Assembly: GCA_036244855.1 (NCBI GenBank)
Contig: BQKZ01001017.1
Span: 35,264 to 99,263 of the forward strand
Source of the DNA: Temnopleurus reevesii
Lineage: Eukaryota > Echinodermata > Echinoidea > Temnopleuroida > Temnopleuridae
Length of the DNA stretch: 64,000 nt
Direction of reading: 5' to 3'
Positions 1 to 14,200 of the stretch are shown here, piece after piece. Position 1 is the first letter of the stretch. Every line of letters starts with the position of its first letter. Below the pieces are notes generated by a model, which saw only the letters and a list, made by a program, of their open reading frames with translations, was not told the origin of the DNA and ran no database searches. Position numbers and translations under genes: made by a program.

Positions 1-1329
1 GGATGGCTACGCTCCTGTTAGAACGCCATGAACCAACTTGCGTTCATAGTAACATTAATAAGACATACATTGGGATGATGTATGGGATCCCATAAAAAAA
101 AATAATAATAACAATTTCTAAAGCTGTGACATGTAAAATATATCTCTCAATGGAAATATACATGTAGTGCAATGTATCTCTGTCTGGCCAGACGACAGGC
201 AGACAAAACGTAATGTAAAAACAGAATGCAATGAGAAACGTGAACTGGAGGCTATGTAGCATTTGGATACACAGGCTACACAAAAAGAGCCTGATCGGGT
301 TCTATTGCCGATGTAACATGAGTCAATGGGAAATCTTACATTACATTTACGCATTAAAACCTAGAAAACTTCAATAGTGGAAGATAATTAGGAAATGTCA
401 AGAAATTGATTTTGTTCAGTAAAAGGATTAAAATAACCTAGCACATGATTGTAAATAGAACCGAGTGGGATTTTTCCTCCTTCTACATGTATCTTTACTT
501 TTCATTCTTGAAAAAATACAGAAACGTGTATGAGAAAATGGCATTTCAAAATGTTTCATGCTCAAGCTTGCGTATTGTATCAAACCCAAGAGAATGGACT
601 CGCATTAGCTATGCAACTTGTGAATCTTATCAGCAGAAATCTATAGAAATTACAATTATATTTACTTTTTTCTGACATGATATGAAAAAAATTAACAATC
701 CATTTATTATATCATTTTTTATATCATTAATCAATACATTATTTCTCTAAATTCTTCTAACACCTCTTTTTTAATCAACTTACATGTAGCAAGCCAAAAT
801 CAAGAATTATAGGTGGGGTTATTAAAAATCAAGGATACAACGTAATGACTGCCGCCCAAAGGAGATAGATTTGTAACCTTTGCTGAGTGCGACACACCTG
901 CCTAGTTACTAAACACCCACTACACGCACTCGAGAAGATGCTCAATTAGTGTGCACTATAAATAGCTTTGTGTAGAAAGTGTGCCAGAGTATGGCAACCA
1001 AACGGAAAGTAAAAGTGCCTTTGCAACTATTGTCTGTTGAAGAGACTTGAATTATGGATTTAACAATACCAAACTGCATTCTTATAATCAATGTGCAAAT
1101 TTATTTGTAACATAATGTTGTTCGATATTATTTGCAATTAACATTACAAAGATCTACATTTATTAGTCTGTGTATTTTTGTGGTAACATGGTTGATGTGC
1201 ATATTACAGGTGCGCATATTACAGGTTTACATATTCAAGATAAGAAAAAAAATTTGGGACAGTATGTTGACATTACCTTGTTTAATTTGAACAATACCAA
1301 TCAATAAAACATAAAAACAAATTCAAGAG
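1..1329. other. CK1 intron, no gene seen
   Basis: AT-rich sequence expected to be intron 3 of the CK1 gene. Short open frames on both strands show no family resemblance, and no exon of the remaining kinase domain was found here. Confidence 0.5.
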
Positions 1330-2080
1330 CTTCATTACTTTACCAGTTGATAAGCCGATAATAGAACTGTTTTTCAAAAAGTTCTCTCTTGGGCACAAGT
1401 TGACGAGATCCTCGAAACTCGGACCATGAGTTCAATTACCATTTACATGTACTCTCCCCCTGCCCACCCCACCTCCCTTAAAAAGAGAGCAACAATGCTT
1501 GCCAGTTGATCAGCCAATAATAGAACTGTTTCTCTTGAACAGAAGTTGAAGAGATACTCTAGACTTGGACCAATTATTACCATTTTCTCTCCTTCTGCCC
1601 TCTCCTCACTATACTCCCTCCCTCCCCCTCCCAAAAAGGGGGGATCTAGAGCAATAATGGTTATCAGTTGATCAGCCAACAATAGAACTGTCTTTTAAAT
1701 TCAACTTGAATTCTCTTAAATAGAAGTTAAAGAAATCCTCTAGACTCAGACCAGGGTTTTGATTACAGTGNCCTCACTCTACTCCCTCCCTCCCCCTCCC
1801 AAAAAGGGGGGATCTAGAGCAATAATGGTTATCAGTTGATCAGCCAACAATAGAACTGTCTTTTAAGTTCAACTTGAATTCTCTTAAACAGAAGTTAAAG
1901 AAATCCTCTACACTCAGACCAGGGTTTTGATTACAGTTTATTATTATTCTGCCACCCCCCCCCCCAAAAAAAAGGGGGTGATTCAGAACAATAATGCTAA
2001 CTGTTTTTAACGTGAACTCTCTTGAACAGAAGTTGAAGAGATCTTCTAGACTTGGACCCAGGAATTCCATGACCATTACA
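1330..2080 (-). repeat. Tandem partial copies of CK1 exon 3
   Basis: Five diverged copies of the 3' half of CK1 exon 3 (family stretch [20 protein letters not shown]) lie directly downstream of the true exon in transcript order. Using the motif CCAGTTGATCAGCC or its remnant, copies lie near 1342, 1502, 1663, 1831 and 1990, against 2144 in the true exon, giving a period of about 160 bp. Only the edge next to the donor is repeated and all copies carry substitutions or indels. Copies near 1663 and 1831 are nearly identical and flank the single n at 1771, so one of them may be an assembly duplicate. Confidence 0.9.
1612..1940. repeat. Direct duplication about 160 bp long around the N at 1771
   Basis: The stretch starting CCTCACTNTACTCCCTCCC and ending GGGTTTTGATTACAGT occurs on both sides of the n at 1771 with few differences. 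It overlaps the CK1 exon-copy array, so one repeat unit there may be artificial. Confidence 0.8.
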
Positions 2081-2144
2081 TTGTAGTCACCCCCCCCCCC
2101 CCCCGAAAAAAGAAAAAGAGAAAAAAAAGAGAAACAATGCTTAC

Positions 2145-2293
2145 CAGTTGATCAGCCAGTAATAGAACTGTTTTTAACGTGAATTCTCTTGAACAGAAGT
2201 TGAAGAGATCTTCTAGACTTGGACCCAGGAGTTCCATAACCATTACATTGTAGTCCCCTTCTGCTCCACACCATTTCACTGTGGGAATACCAA
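2145..2293 (-). CDS. CSNK1D: CK1 coding exon 3
   Basis: Encodes [17 protein letters not shown] through LLLADQL, including the hinge region. The acceptor is TTTGCAG and the donor CTG|GTAAGC, phase 0. It is the only complete copy; five partial copies of its 3' half follow it in the intron (1330-2080). Confidence 0.95.
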
Positions 2294-5200
2294 CTGCAAA
2301 AACGAAATTGGAAATAGAGGTAAAATTAGAATTAATTCTAATAAAGTTCACCAATGTCTTTAACTTAAATCACTATAAATAATTAATAAATTAGTCTTTG
2401 CAAACATATATGTATAATGGTCATCCAGGACGGTGTTCGCCAAGTTACAAAGAATTTAAAAACTAATTTACGTACTCCAGTCTTTCTTAAAATTGTGTGT
2501 ACCTTTAAGAACGACCTAGTGAAAATCGCCCAAGATTTCAAGATGATTCCAATAAATAGGATTTGTTTAGAAGTTTGCCTGTTTTGGAATCGATCAAGCA
2601 GAAGTATTCCGCAAAAATAAACTCCTGTTACAAACAAAAACCAACAACAAAAACAGAATGTGTGATGAAAAATGAAAGTTTGATCTATTTTAATTACAAT
2701 TTTTTTATAAACTCTCATAGGAAGAGAGTTTCATGAAACAATTTTCAAAATGTAGGAAATATCATCATCATGGGCGGCCCTGCCTTCGCAAGGCATTGGC
2801 AACTACATGTACATGTATAGTCCTCCACATCCCTCTATCGTCCATTGATCTGAATAGATCAATCTTGAAAAAATATAATAATTAAATCCATCATTTATTC
2901 AAGATCTGTACATGTAACCTCATTCTTGCGAGACAATTCATCTCCCAAAACTAAAGTGTCTAATTTTTGTTTGGTCACATGATCCCGGGATCGCATCTCA
3001 GCGAGTCTGGTGGTGTGGCCTGATGTGAACTCTAGCTGAACTTTTGGAGAAAAGGTGGGGTTTCCATTTACAATGAAGGCAGTCTGGAGAAGGAGGAAGG
3101 GTTTTTATTGCCTCAATTTGCTGGTGGTCTGCATTCAACCATAGAGGTCTACATGTATAATCCAACACATTGGACATGAATATAGGCACACAGTCCATGT
3201 TCTTACTGTATAAAGCTAATATTTTGGCGTACAGATATTTATGCGATTTCTGACCAGTTTGCACATTGGCATGTTGCTATTTTCACGTTTTTGAAAGTGT
3301 TTGTACACAGATGCATGTGCATCATATGGAGTGGAAATTTTCGCGAGGCAATAACCGCGAAATTAGGAAAAATAAAACCACCGTGAAAATTTCAGCTTAA
3401 GATACTGTATGTACATTTACCATTAGAAGATGAGATCTATGTCCTGCCTTTGGTCTTACGAAATTAATGTTGAGGTTAAAGAGTCAAGTTCAAATATCAT
3501 AGTAATGTACTCTGTGTAAACCAACATTAATTTTGGACCTGTACATCAAAACATCAAATTACGCCTATAAAAATGGATATGACTTGACACAGAATATTGC
3601 AAAACTACATAAAAACTGCACAAAAGACATTCCAAATCAGTAATGATTCAGCAAAAAATTGTAGAATGCTGCTTTTATCAATAGGCATACATACAGTTTG
3701 CAAATCTCATAAATATATTGTGACTAATTTCAATTTGACTTCTGGTATTTAATAACACCAGTTACGGCCAGAATAAAAATCTCCTTATTAACCTTATCTC
3801 TCGTTCTAAATTATATTCTTTATCTTATTTGCAAATTGCAAATAAGATAATTGCGAATTGCAAATTCATGTCACGTACATCCTTTCACAAGTGATAAAGA
3901 TGACCCACTTCCTTACAATAATATCTAACAAAATTGTGCTTTTGTAAATGTGAGGGTAAATATATTTTCTTTCTCCTAAAACAAATAAAAGAATACCCAC
4001 AAAATAAGTGTGTAATACAAGAAAAATAACAACTTCTGTTTGTATTCATTCTTTTCCACTAGACATCACCCATTATTTTCTTTCCTTTCGTCACATCCTA
4101 CGTCAGCGAGTTATATTTACTTGAGGACACTACTATAAACTCAAGTGCGTGTTCATCCTCATATGACATCAGTGTTTACAATAAAGAAAAGAAATCATAT
4201 AACCCCACAGCAGGGGCTGGATATTTTCATGTCGTCTGGAATAATATGTGTGTGCACTGAGGCTTGCGAGTTTCATTTAGGGCGTATCACCGAGTTTCAG
4301 TTATGATAATGAAATCTAAAATGTTTTCAACTTGAAATAAACTGTTCTTACACTATCTATCATGCAAGAAGAGAGTTATATTTGGCATGCAAACCAAACT
4401 TGAAACAAATTGTGCAGATTAACCAGTACTTTCAATCCTCCATTATTTTCAAGCAAAGATATGAATACTCAATTAGGGGTTTCATTCCTAAGCGAGATTG
4501 CGTTGACAACGACTCTCGCTGCATACGCTATACAGTATATCGCATACACACGGGGCAGACTATGCACCATGGCACGCAAGTTCCTGGCACACACACACTC
4601 CCAAATCGGAGGTGTAGTGGCACGGAGAAATCAAGAAGACTCGTGAAAGTTCGTTTAGACTCGTTTTGTTTCGAGCGAAATTCGGGGGTTTTAGTTTCAT
4701 CATGNCTATAGTCCTCCACATCCCTCTATCGTCCATTGATCTAAATAGATTGATCTTGAAAATATACAAAAATTAAATCCATCATTTATTCAAGATCTAT
4801 ACTTGTAACCCCATTCTTGCAAGACAATTCATCTCCCAAAACTAAAGTCTAGAACTAATTTTTGTTTGGTCACATGATCCCAGGATCGCATCTCAGCAGA
4901 GCCTGGTGGTGTGGCCTGATGTGAACTCTGGCTGAACTTTTGGAGAAAAGGTGGGGTTTCCATTTACAATGAAGGCAGTCTGGAGAAGGAGGAAGGGTTT
5001 TTATTGCCTCAATTTGCTGGTGGTCTGCATCCAACCATAGAGGTCTAACATGTATAATCCAACACATTGGACATGAATATAGGCACACAGTCCATGTACT
5101 TACTGTATAAGCTAATAGTTTGGCGTACAGATATTTTCGCGATTTCTGACCAGTCTGCACATTGGCGTGTTGCTATTTTCACATTTTTGAAAGTGTTTGT

Positions 5201-8200
5201 ACACAAATGAATGTGCATCATATGGAGTAAAAATTTGCGAGAGGCCATAACCGCAAAATTAGCGAAAATAAAACCACCACGAAAATTTCAGCTTATACAG
5301 TATGTACATTTACCATAAGAAGATGAGAGCTATGTCCTGCCTTTGGTCTTACGAAATTAATGTTGAGGTTAAAGAATCAAAGTTCAAATATCATAGTAAT
5401 GTACTCTATACAAACAAAAGTTAATTTGGACCTGTGCATTAATTGTTTTCATTGTTATTTAACATACAGGCCAGAAAAAATGAAGATTGAAAGGTCAAAT
5501 TATGCCTATAAAAATGGATATGACTTGACACAGAATATTGCAAAACTACATAAAAACTGCACAAAAGACATTCCAAATCAGTAATGATTCAGCAAAAAAT
5601 TGTAGAATGCTGCTTTTATCAATAGGCATACATACAGTTTGCAAATATCACAAATATATTGTGACTTACTTCAATTTGACTTGTGGTATTTAATAACACC
5701 ATTTACGGCCAGAATAAAAATCTCCTTATTTACCTTTAATATCTCTCGTTCTAAATGATATTCTTTATCTTATTTGCAAACGCAGAAATTCATGTCACAT
5801 ACACGCTTTCACACAAGGGATAAAGATGACCCACTTCCTTTACAATAATATCTAACAAAATTGTGCTTTTGTAAATGTAAGGATAAATATATTTTTCTTC
5901 TCCTAAAACAAATAAAAGAATACCCACAAAATAAGTGTGTAATACAAGCAAAATAACAACTTCTGTTTGTATTCATTTTTTTCCACTAGACATCACCCAT
6001 TATTTTCTTTCCTTTCGTCACATCCTACGTCAGCGAGTTATATTTACTTGAGGACACTACTATAAACTCAAGTGCGTGTTCATCCTCATATGACATCAGT
6101 GTTTACAATAAAGAAAAGAAATCATATAGCCCCACAGCAGGGGCTGGGTATTTTCATATCGTCTGGAATAATATGCGTGTGCACTGAGGCTTGCGAGTTT
6201 CATTTAGGGCGTATCACCGAGTTTCAGTTATGATAATGAAATCTAAAATGTTTTCAACTTGAAATAAACTGTTCTTACACTGTTTATCATGCAAGAAGAG
6301 AGTTATATTTGGCATGCAAACCAAACTTGAAACAGATTATGCAGATTAGCTTTCACTTCGAATCATCCATAAATTTCAATCTGCTGTTCTTGCCTTAGGA
6401 AAACCTGTAAGGTAAAAACCTATTCCATGCAGATCTTTTTTATGACGCCTACTAGAAGAGTTGTGTCTGGAGGGGAAGACTACTGATAATCTTGCAATAA
6501 AAGAGTCTTCCACTTCAGACACAACTAGGTTAGGCCAAGTTTTATTAACAACAACAAAAACCCAAAGTTGATTTTTATGTCTCTCTGTTACCATGCAGCC
6601 AACTTTCAATAAGTTTAACCAAGTAGTCATTTGCCCCCCCCCCCCCCCCCTCTATGTTACAATCTAAGATAGTCTGTAAGCAAAATCACTGCCTGTGTTC
6701 CTCAATCATGGATGAAGGGAAAAAAATCCACAAAGCAACCCCCCTCCCACCAACTATAATTTCTTGGCCTGACCCTATTGGGCTTCTTCAAATAGTATTT
6801 ACGACAACACATTTAGCTACCTGGACTGAGTCCGTGCTCTCAGAAGAGTTTGATAACACTAAACCAGCAGGAAAACAACATGTTTGTCTTGTGGTGTTCA
6901 TCCTAGGTCATTATACAAGTAATCTCTTCCCAATAATTTCTAGATCTAAGAGGGCTGTGATCAATTAAATTTGCCAGTTGCCAATTTGCAGCCCCAATTA
7001 GTCCGTGAATCATCCCATGCCTTCATGTAATCTCTTATCCCAGAACTCGTGTCTGACCCGAGACAATTAGGGGTCTTCAACACTGCTGATAAATCTTTTC
7101 TTTATTCAAAGCTCAACCAAACAAGTCCCTATCCCATCTCCAATTGAATATTGATCAGTGGGCGATCCCTATATCATCTTGTGGCTGGTCGACTTTGCAT
7201 ATGACAAACAGGAAAATGGCGACAAAAGGGAACAGCCTCAGAGACTTCTAACCTTTCAACTTTCATGGTTGATTTAGAACTGCAATATCAAACATTTGCT
7301 CAGTCCGTAAAGCAAATAGACCCAAGATTGCTACTCTGTATCATATTCAATGATCTGGGTAATTTTCTGACTGATGTTTTTTACTGATGTTTTTACATCC
7401 TGTCTGATTCTGATAAGATGGTCGAAATAAGTGTGCTTTTGTTTGTCATTATAAGTTGTATTTTACAGGATGTAAATCAATGCAACCTTTGCCATTACAA
7501 GCACACTGTTTTCTCTGTATAGAGGAAGAGTTTGATATTTTGACAGGATTCAGGATATGACAATGTTAACCTACATCCCTTGTGTGTCAAGTTAACATGT
7601 CATAGGTAGGGAAAATTGAGTACTTGATTTCAATTTATTCAGTCCAATCAAAAGCACAGTAATTATATTGTGGAATAAATTTTGGTTATAATATGTTAAC
7701 AAGGAAAAGGAAAAAAAACATAAAACCTATCAGGATCTATAGAAAATGAAAATCATCACAAGCATGAAGTCCATGTACACATTCTAAAAATCATCTACTG
7801 AGTTCCCATAAAGTGTGTTTCATTTGAAAAAAGAGATTACTTGATAGAGCTTCTTCAAGCAGCAATACAACAACATAATTCTATTTGAGAATGCACCTAT
7901 TCAGAATGATAATGACGTACATGTATTTGTAGGCCTTCATCCATATGCTTTAGGCTTGGTGCAAGCCTTCTAAGAATGTGATTTTTATTGATGGACCTAA
8001 TTGTCATACAATAGGAACTGTACAGTTTCTTGGAAACATTTACATGCAAGATGATATGTAGGATCTACACATATGTCTGGAGGTTGCAATCAGACTGTCG
8101 TACATAAGGTCACAGGCCGCTGAGAGAGCACAGGCAAAATGATTGGGGCCTTGTTTTTCACCTCTTAGCATCCCTACCACACAATGCTCCACCAGCAAAT

Positions 8201-11200
8201 AATGAATTCAAGGAACCCGACTGCCCGAGAAGCCGAGTAGAGAACGACCGAGACGAGAGGGGGATGAAAGAGGTGGATAGAGCGCTGGAGAACCAGTTTT
8301 TAATTTAGCAAATGAAGGAAACCAGCGTGAGTCATTCAACTATGGTGATTCTTAACATGTACATAAAGTCAACAACAGGATACTTGTGCCATGAAATTTG
8401 CGATTTCGGGGCGTTCAGTCGACGATCTGGTTCGCAAAGTTTGCTTACTGCCAGGGACGTGAACTTCGCATTCTGGGTCAAAATCTTAACGCACTGTGTT
8501 TTGGGATACACTTTGCATCCAAAGGTTGTGTTTCATATAGCTGTTTGTAGTCGTAGATCTAAGAAGGACTTTACAAACAACTAGTGTCCTTTCTCAGGCG
8601 CGATTCAGAGATAGGCGTCATCAACGAGTACAGGAAAGGGTCTAAAATTGAGTCGTCCGTAGACAAACGAACAGCTTAAGGAACACAACCCAGGTCATGA
8701 AATATTTGTTGTTGTTGTTGTTGTGAGGTTTTGGACCCAGAGCATGAAGTTGAAGACTAAGGGCACAAAGTATGCTTACTGCCTAGGATGTGAAATTCGC
8801 ATTCAGGGTCACAACTTTCACATCCTAATCGGGGAGGGCGTTGAGGAGGATGCAAATTTTGCATCCCAGCTCACAAACTTAACATCCAAAATCGCACAAT
8901 TCATGACTTGGTCAAAAACTTAACAGCGCGCTTGACCTGTTGTTGACAGTACTCCAGTGTCACCATAGCACAATACACCCAACAGAGCAGTAAGGCAAGG
9001 CACGGCTGATCAGAGCACGGAGCGCAATCAGTGCGTTAACATACAGGATTTTAGAAGGATGCAAACAGCATGGCGGGAGATACTGGAGGCTTGTGTCGTG
9101 ATGCATTCCTGGATACAGACATGCTCCTGATGATAGAGACTGTCATGGCTATACAAAGGAGTATCCACTCTCACAATGGAATATCCATTTTCACAATATC
9201 AAGTGTAACCCCATTCACACTTCATGTGTTTAGCCGGTGCTTCCCAGTCTGATACGGCACACTGACCGTTATCCTTATTTTGTTTTGAATTGTATTCTAC
9301 TATATTTCCAATCAAGATCAAGTAAAAAGACATTAAACATAGTACAGTCAAACATACTTTAGTACAGAAAGACGACCTGTCCATAAAGACCACCTTTCTT
9401 CACTCCCTAGAATGAAATTCACATGTAAATGGACCTATCTATAGAGACCACCTGCCACTAAAGACCCCTTTTTCTGACTCTCTTGGGTGATCTTTGTTGA
9501 ACAGGTTTGACTGTATAATTAATAAAATCATACGTGTGTAGAGATTGCACAAGAATGACTGGCTGGATCGCCCCATTTTATCTGATACTAGCCAACAAAA
9601 ATGGCCGGTGTTCAACCTGCTGTTCATTACACAAGCATGAATGGGCTATGTTATCTTCCATCTCAAGACAGAATTTCTTTGACTCATCATGTATGTACAT
9701 GTACATGTACATGTATATAAGGCAGCACATTCGAAGCGTCTCATGTAGTGTCTCATGAAGCATCTCATGAAGCACTTCATGAGGCATGATTAATTTTCTA
9801 TAAAACAAAGGACAAAATGAAAAGGGGATTTCCAACAATTGTCCTTTCTTGTACACTACTGTACATCACTATTGTACTGTGGAAATCCATCAAACAGAGA
9901 TCCCTCGCACAATCAAATCGTCTTTCGGTATAATAAAACCGTGCATCAAGTCTCAAAGTAACATAGCTGGGACCAGGAAAATTTTGCTCAATCATGTACC
10001 AAATGCTCACTGCCATCAACAAAATTTTAAATAAACAAACACCAAAATGTTCTTAAAAACTGAAGAGAAAAGTAAGAAATTATGGATGCTAGTGTTGTGT
10101 ACAAGCTGAAATTTTCATGGTGGTTTTATCTTCGCGAAATTTGCGGTCTTGGCCTCATGAAAATTTCCACTTTGTATGACACACATTATGTGTACACTGT
10201 CAAAGAGGTGAAAATAACAAGCAAATGTGTCAAACTGGTCTGAAATCCCGAAAATATTGGCTAATACAATTATAGACAGTACATGTGTGGTATCGACCAA
10301 CTAATTGCTATGGTTTAAAGTTTTTTTGTCAACATTTTTTCGGAAAAATATGTGTGGAATGAATCAAATACTTTTCATTGTAACAATTGCTTTGTCCCTC
10401 TTGGAAAAGAACTAAATTTACAGACCGGCCCGGACATGTGTAGCTCAGTGGTAAAGCGTCTGCCTCATGAACTTCCGGAAGGTCATGGGTTCGATCCCCG
10501 GCGGCCGGGTCATACAAGTTATAAAATTGGGACCATCTGCCTTCTTGCCAGGTGCTCCGCATTAAAGGGGAACCAACCCCTGGGATTATCGTGCTGTCAT
10601 TCAATGAAGAAAAATCAGATGAACAAACTATGAAAATTTGAGCAAAATCGGACAACCCGTTCAAAAGTTATGAATTTTCAAAGTCACTGAGATATGACGA
10701 TCCCTATCGCTCATGGGGATCCGTGCGATCGGCAAATTCGACGTAATTTGTGACGTCATGTCGGACAACTCCTCATTCACTCTGTATACAAAATTTCACA
10801 TTTTCGCCTTTTTTCAGAAAAGTCAACAAAATGCCAATTTTTGGTTGGGGTATAGCATTTCTGTATTGATTCTGCATGTATCTTGAGAAGAATGATGTTG
10901 TAGCTTTACTCTAAATTCTATATCAATCCATTTTTAAAAATTCTATGTACAAAGTGAATGAGGAGTTGTCCGACATGACGTCACATATTCAGTCGGTGTT
11001 GCCGAGCGCACGAACTCCCATGAGCGGCAGTGATCGTCAAATCTCTGTGACTTTAAAAATTCATAACTTTTAAACGAGTTGTTCGATTTTGCTCAAATTT
11101 TCCCAGTTTGTTTATCTGATTTTTCTTTATTCGATGAGAGCACGATAACTCCAGGGGTTGGTTCTCCTTTAAGAATAGAAGGGTAACAATAACTTTATAT

Positions 11201-14200
11201 TATGCAGGGCCCGCTGGAAGATCAGCTTACAGCTGAAAGTGGCTACCCTGGGTAAATAAGAGATATTATTATATTATGTTTTATCTTGGACGAAGTTCCT
11301 GTATGAAACAGTGAACTATCAAGGTGCAAAGACATAATGGAGAACAGCACCTGCCTGACCAGACAGGTCATAAATTGCTAATTCAACTCAGGGGAATGGG
11401 AGACCGTGCCATCAAAGTATCTTCAACTCATCACATTCAGGGCAGAAAAACATTCTGTCCAGCCAAGAAGATCCTACTGTACTAGAGCTACATAACTTGA
11501 GGTTCTCAGCATATCAGCGTAGTAATTAGGGTGGACAATGCGGTCAGCCAGAATGTGTATAAATTTACATGCATAATTTGTTAGAAGTGCTTCGCTCGTC
11601 TAATTATTGTTTTTTTTTCAAAACCATTGGAAAAGCCTGTGATCACTGGAATAAATACATTTAGTGGATTTTTTTTTCCTTCCATGTTATTTTTTTATCC
11701 GGGGCCAGAAGGTTTTGCTTAGGAACAACTTGACCTCCTTTCCATATTATTCAGAGGTCATCCATTTGCCACAGTGTGTTCATTTGCAATGACATAGGTA
11801 TGACACATACATGCTTCGAGTGAATGACAGCCTTGGGTATTGATTACTGTATGTAGTTGTTGAAGTTCACAAATCTATTTGGAGATAAATTGAACAGTAA
11901 GCCTGACATCATCTATACTGAAACCCTGAGTAACCGAATGCAAATATTTTAGCACACTAATGGGGTGTTGTTCAATGGGGTGTTGTTCAAAATCAACTGC
12001 AAATCAACTGCAACTTTGCAAATTGTAACGCGCATTTTCATTCGCGCATGGTGCGCGCATTGAGCAAGACGCACATGTAACAACGGTTTTGATTGGTGTA
12101 TTCCAATCAACTGCAACTTGCAATCAATTGCAACTTTTGAACAACACCCCCATAGTGAATTCCCTAAATCTCACATCTATAATAGCAGGTCAATATTTTT
12201 ATGTTTTGACAGATGATTGTACACAAGTCTAGGGTAAAATAAATCCAGCGAATGCATTATCAAAAAAATTGATGAAAATAAAACAATATCTCCATCACCA
12301 ATGACTTCTACCATCTCTTGTACTTATCCACCTAATTTCAATAACATCTTTGAAACTATACAGGAAGATTGTAATTCAGTGATACTTTTCAAAACAAGCT
12401 TAATGCAATTTCCCTTGTCTTCTCCTTATTATCCCATTGGGACATATTGATCAACACAGTATGAAATAAAACAGCGGAACAAGCAGGACGGACACTTTAT
12501 TTACTTCCCATATCTTCCTGTACGTCACAATTCTGCAATTCCAATCGTACCAGATATTTTATAACCAATTCAGGGATGCAATTTTTTAAAGTCCCATTCA
12601 GAGTCAAATGACCTCAATAAATTACATCCTTGGTTATTTCTGGCTAGATTACTCTTGATCCTTTGTAGGCCTATGTGCATATGGGCCTACAAATGTAATT
12701 CACCCTATAAAATCTATAAATGAGATCTCCTATCTTGGTTTCAACTTCCAGATGTATGAATCTCTAATGGAGTACAATACATGTATACTGTACAAGCCTT
12801 TATTTTAGCGTACAGATATTTTTCGATCATATCAAAATATAATCAAATAATGTAAATTCTTAATTGGATATCCTATACAAGCATTCATGAGTGACTGGAA
12901 AAAATTGTTCAAGATCCTTTCCAAGCATCCACTATGCCAAGAAAAAGATAAATTAAAGAAGGGACTTTCTTGTGACTAATACAAGTTGAAGCACAAATAA
13001 ATCTAGAAAATAATAGGCCAAACATTATCAAAATCAAAACTACAAATGTTAATTGGTCTTTGCAAAAAAAGGAAAAGAAAACGCAAGTGGCTGATTACCC
13101 CAAAATTGATGTAAGAGTGCCGTAGAGAATCGTGAATGTAAAATATCAGTTGTCCAAGATTCTACCCCACCCCAATTCAACCTCCTAAAAAACTGCTAAT
13201 TTTATGCCCAAGCAAACAAACAAAAAACAATTTTGGGTACATGTACTCTTACACAATGTCGGGGTGCTACAAGAATTTTTGACACCAGTTTTTCTGTCAG
13301 GCAACACATTCATAAAATGACTTGCCCGAACAAAAGTTTCTCTAGCCCACATTTGATGGCCGATGCCAATTTGCATGTATAGCAAAAAAACTAGTTTAAA
13401 TCTGTTACTTGCCATAGGGCAAGTGACAATTTTATTTATTTGCTTGACAGCTAAATTTTGTTGCCCCGGGCATGCAGGCAAGAGGGTTTGTAGCACCCTG
13501 AATGTGTATACATGCAATGGTTCAAGTTTGTGTGTACATACTAAAATATGGACGAGCCTCCATCAATATGCATGTTTACATGTAGGCCTACATGTACAGG
13601 GAATAATTTTACTGGTATTGCATTACAATTTACTATGCATTTTTGCAGGACTGCTATACAAAAGGTGCTTTGTTCAGCAACTTATTCACATAGAAATGTA
13701 CGCTTAAGTGTTGAAAATGATTCTCCAATGACTAAAACTGGTACTCACATGTGAAATTATTCCCTGCAACCTACATGTACATGTACAATTAAGGAATACT
13801 ACTCAGAAGTGTTCAGTAGTGTGTACGTGTACATGTATATTGGAAAGCAAGGTACAGTATTGTTTGGTAGAGGACTAAACACAATAATGAAGCCAAAGGA
13901 AATAATGGAGTGTGTCTACTCCTCTTCTAAGAACACAAAAGAAAACCAATAAACAATTGTATACAAATCTACAAGCATGACAGTGCTAAATGTAAAGAAA
14001 TTACAATATGCCTGCGATGTGTGAACACGAACAAGGCATGCATGTATTGCATTCATAATAAGTGGAATTCTCAAACCTTGCCCCTTAGTGTTTATACTCC
14101 TACCTGTTTGTAAATTATTTTCAGTTTGTATTTAGAAATGTAACTTGTCTCAGTAAAATTCTCACAATCTGACAAAACCTAATAATGGGTGTGGCACATC

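Larger units (their letters stand above)
2817..6375. repeat. Direct duplication about 1.6 kb long with a single N at the junction
   Basis: The segment from 2817 to about 4450 recurs from 4707 to about 6375 in the same order with small indels. Both copies include the same ACTGTA-type MITE (3204-3409 and 5101-5302) and the same flanks. The second copy starts immediately after the only n in this stretch, at 4705. This pattern suggests two allelic contig ends joined without collapsing the overlap. Confidence 0.88.

Noticed and set aside
10435..10510. A tRNA gene
   Set aside because: A and B boxes are present, but the anticodon arm does not fold well and the sequence continues into a SINE body and tail.
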